The translations under genes were made by a program, and so were the position numbers. A stretch of DNA of 13,955 nt from an uncultured Tabrizicola sp. (GTDB taxonomy: Bacteria > Pseudomonadota > Alphaproteobacteria > Rhodobacterales > Rhodobacteraceae). Where the stretch lies: NCBI GenBank assembly GCA_937858255.1, contig CALLZQ010000164.1, positions 1 through 13,955 on the forward strand, given 5' to 3'. This document shows, in pieces, positions 13,885 to 13,955 of this stretch (positions are counted from its first letter, which is position 1; the number at the start of each line of letters is the position of its first letter). The notes below the pieces were generated by a model. It did no database searches. It was not told where the DNA came from and was given only the letters and a program-made list of their open reading frames with translations.

Positions 13885-13955
13885 GGGGGGGGGCGCTGCC
13901 CCCTCTGGGCCTGCGGCCCATTCACCCCCGGGATATTTGAGGACAGAAAATGAGA
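13885..13955 (+). repeat. double-hairpin intergenic element with CCCGGGATATTT tail (Rhodobacterales-type), likely terminator
   Basis: Just after tauC, a run of nine Gs leads into a hairpin GGGGGC-GCT-GCCCCC (13889-13903), then a second hairpin TGGGCC-TGC-GGCCCA (13906-13920), then CCCCCGGGATATTTGAGG (13925-13942). From memory, paired GC hairpins followed by CCCGGGATATTT are common after genes in Rhodobacteraceae genomes. It may end tauABC transcription or be a dispersed repeat. The window stops inside or just after it. Confidence 0.6.

Noticed and set aside
13950..13955. ATG after GAGGAC at the right edge as the start of a new gene
   Set aside because: It lies in the tail of the hairpin element and only six bases are visible; it cannot be supported.

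Overview
The window is GC-rich with little intergenic DNA. Its gene set points to an alphaproteobacterium of the Rhodobacteraceae (Paracoccus/Rhodobacter/Roseobacter type). The evidence is a Tpa-TauR-Xsc taurine dissimilation cluster with a MocR-type TauR, a TauE/TauZ-type sulfite exporter, a SoeA-like sulfite dehydrogenase subunit alongside, and a right-edge double hairpin plus CCCGGGATATTT tail of a kind I associate with this family. The genus cannot be named from this sequence alone.

Layout, left to right. (1) Positions 1-2338, minus strand: the N-terminal ~779 residues of a molybdopterin oxidoreductase, best matched to SoeA, the catalytic subunit of the cytoplasmic sulfite dehydrogenase SoeABC. 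It runs off the left edge. (2) 2523-3671, minus: a citrate synthase family gene interrupted in frame by an amber codon at the GHRVY motif. (3) 3707-4561, plus: pta, starting only 35 bp from the citrate synthase start and divergent from it. (4) 4644-5381, minus: tauE, the sulfite exporter, coupled through a TGATG overlap to xsc. (5) 5381-7156, minus: xsc, sulfoacetaldehyde acetyltransferase. (6) 7306-8769, minus: tauR. (7) 9001-10380, minus: tpa, taurine-pyruvate aminotransferase, followed by a good terminator. (8) 10381-10745: a 365-bp divergent control region. (9) 10746-13875, plus: tauA, a terminator-like hairpin, then tauB and tauC with an ATGA overlap.

Together these encode dissimilation of taurine as carbon, energy and nitrogen source. 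TauABC imports taurine. Tpa moves its amino group to pyruvate, giving sulfoacetaldehyde and alanine. Xsc uses phosphate to split sulfoacetaldehyde into acetyl phosphate and sulfite. Pta converts acetyl phosphate to acetyl-CoA. Sulfite is exported by TauE or, by inference, oxidised to sulfate by SoeABC. The citrate synthase would pass acetyl-CoA into the TCA cycle, but this copy looks broken. No alanine dehydrogenase or taurine dehydrogenase (TauXY) is present in the window.

The less ordinary points are: a ~115-residue cadherin/VCBS-like periplasmic insert and an extra N-terminal membrane helix in TauC; matching pairs of direct repeats resembling the known TauR box upstream of both xsc and tpa, with identical 13-bp spacers and aligned downstream promoter DNA; an exact 11-bp direct repeat with 22-bp period in front of tauA; and the amber-interrupted citrate synthase.
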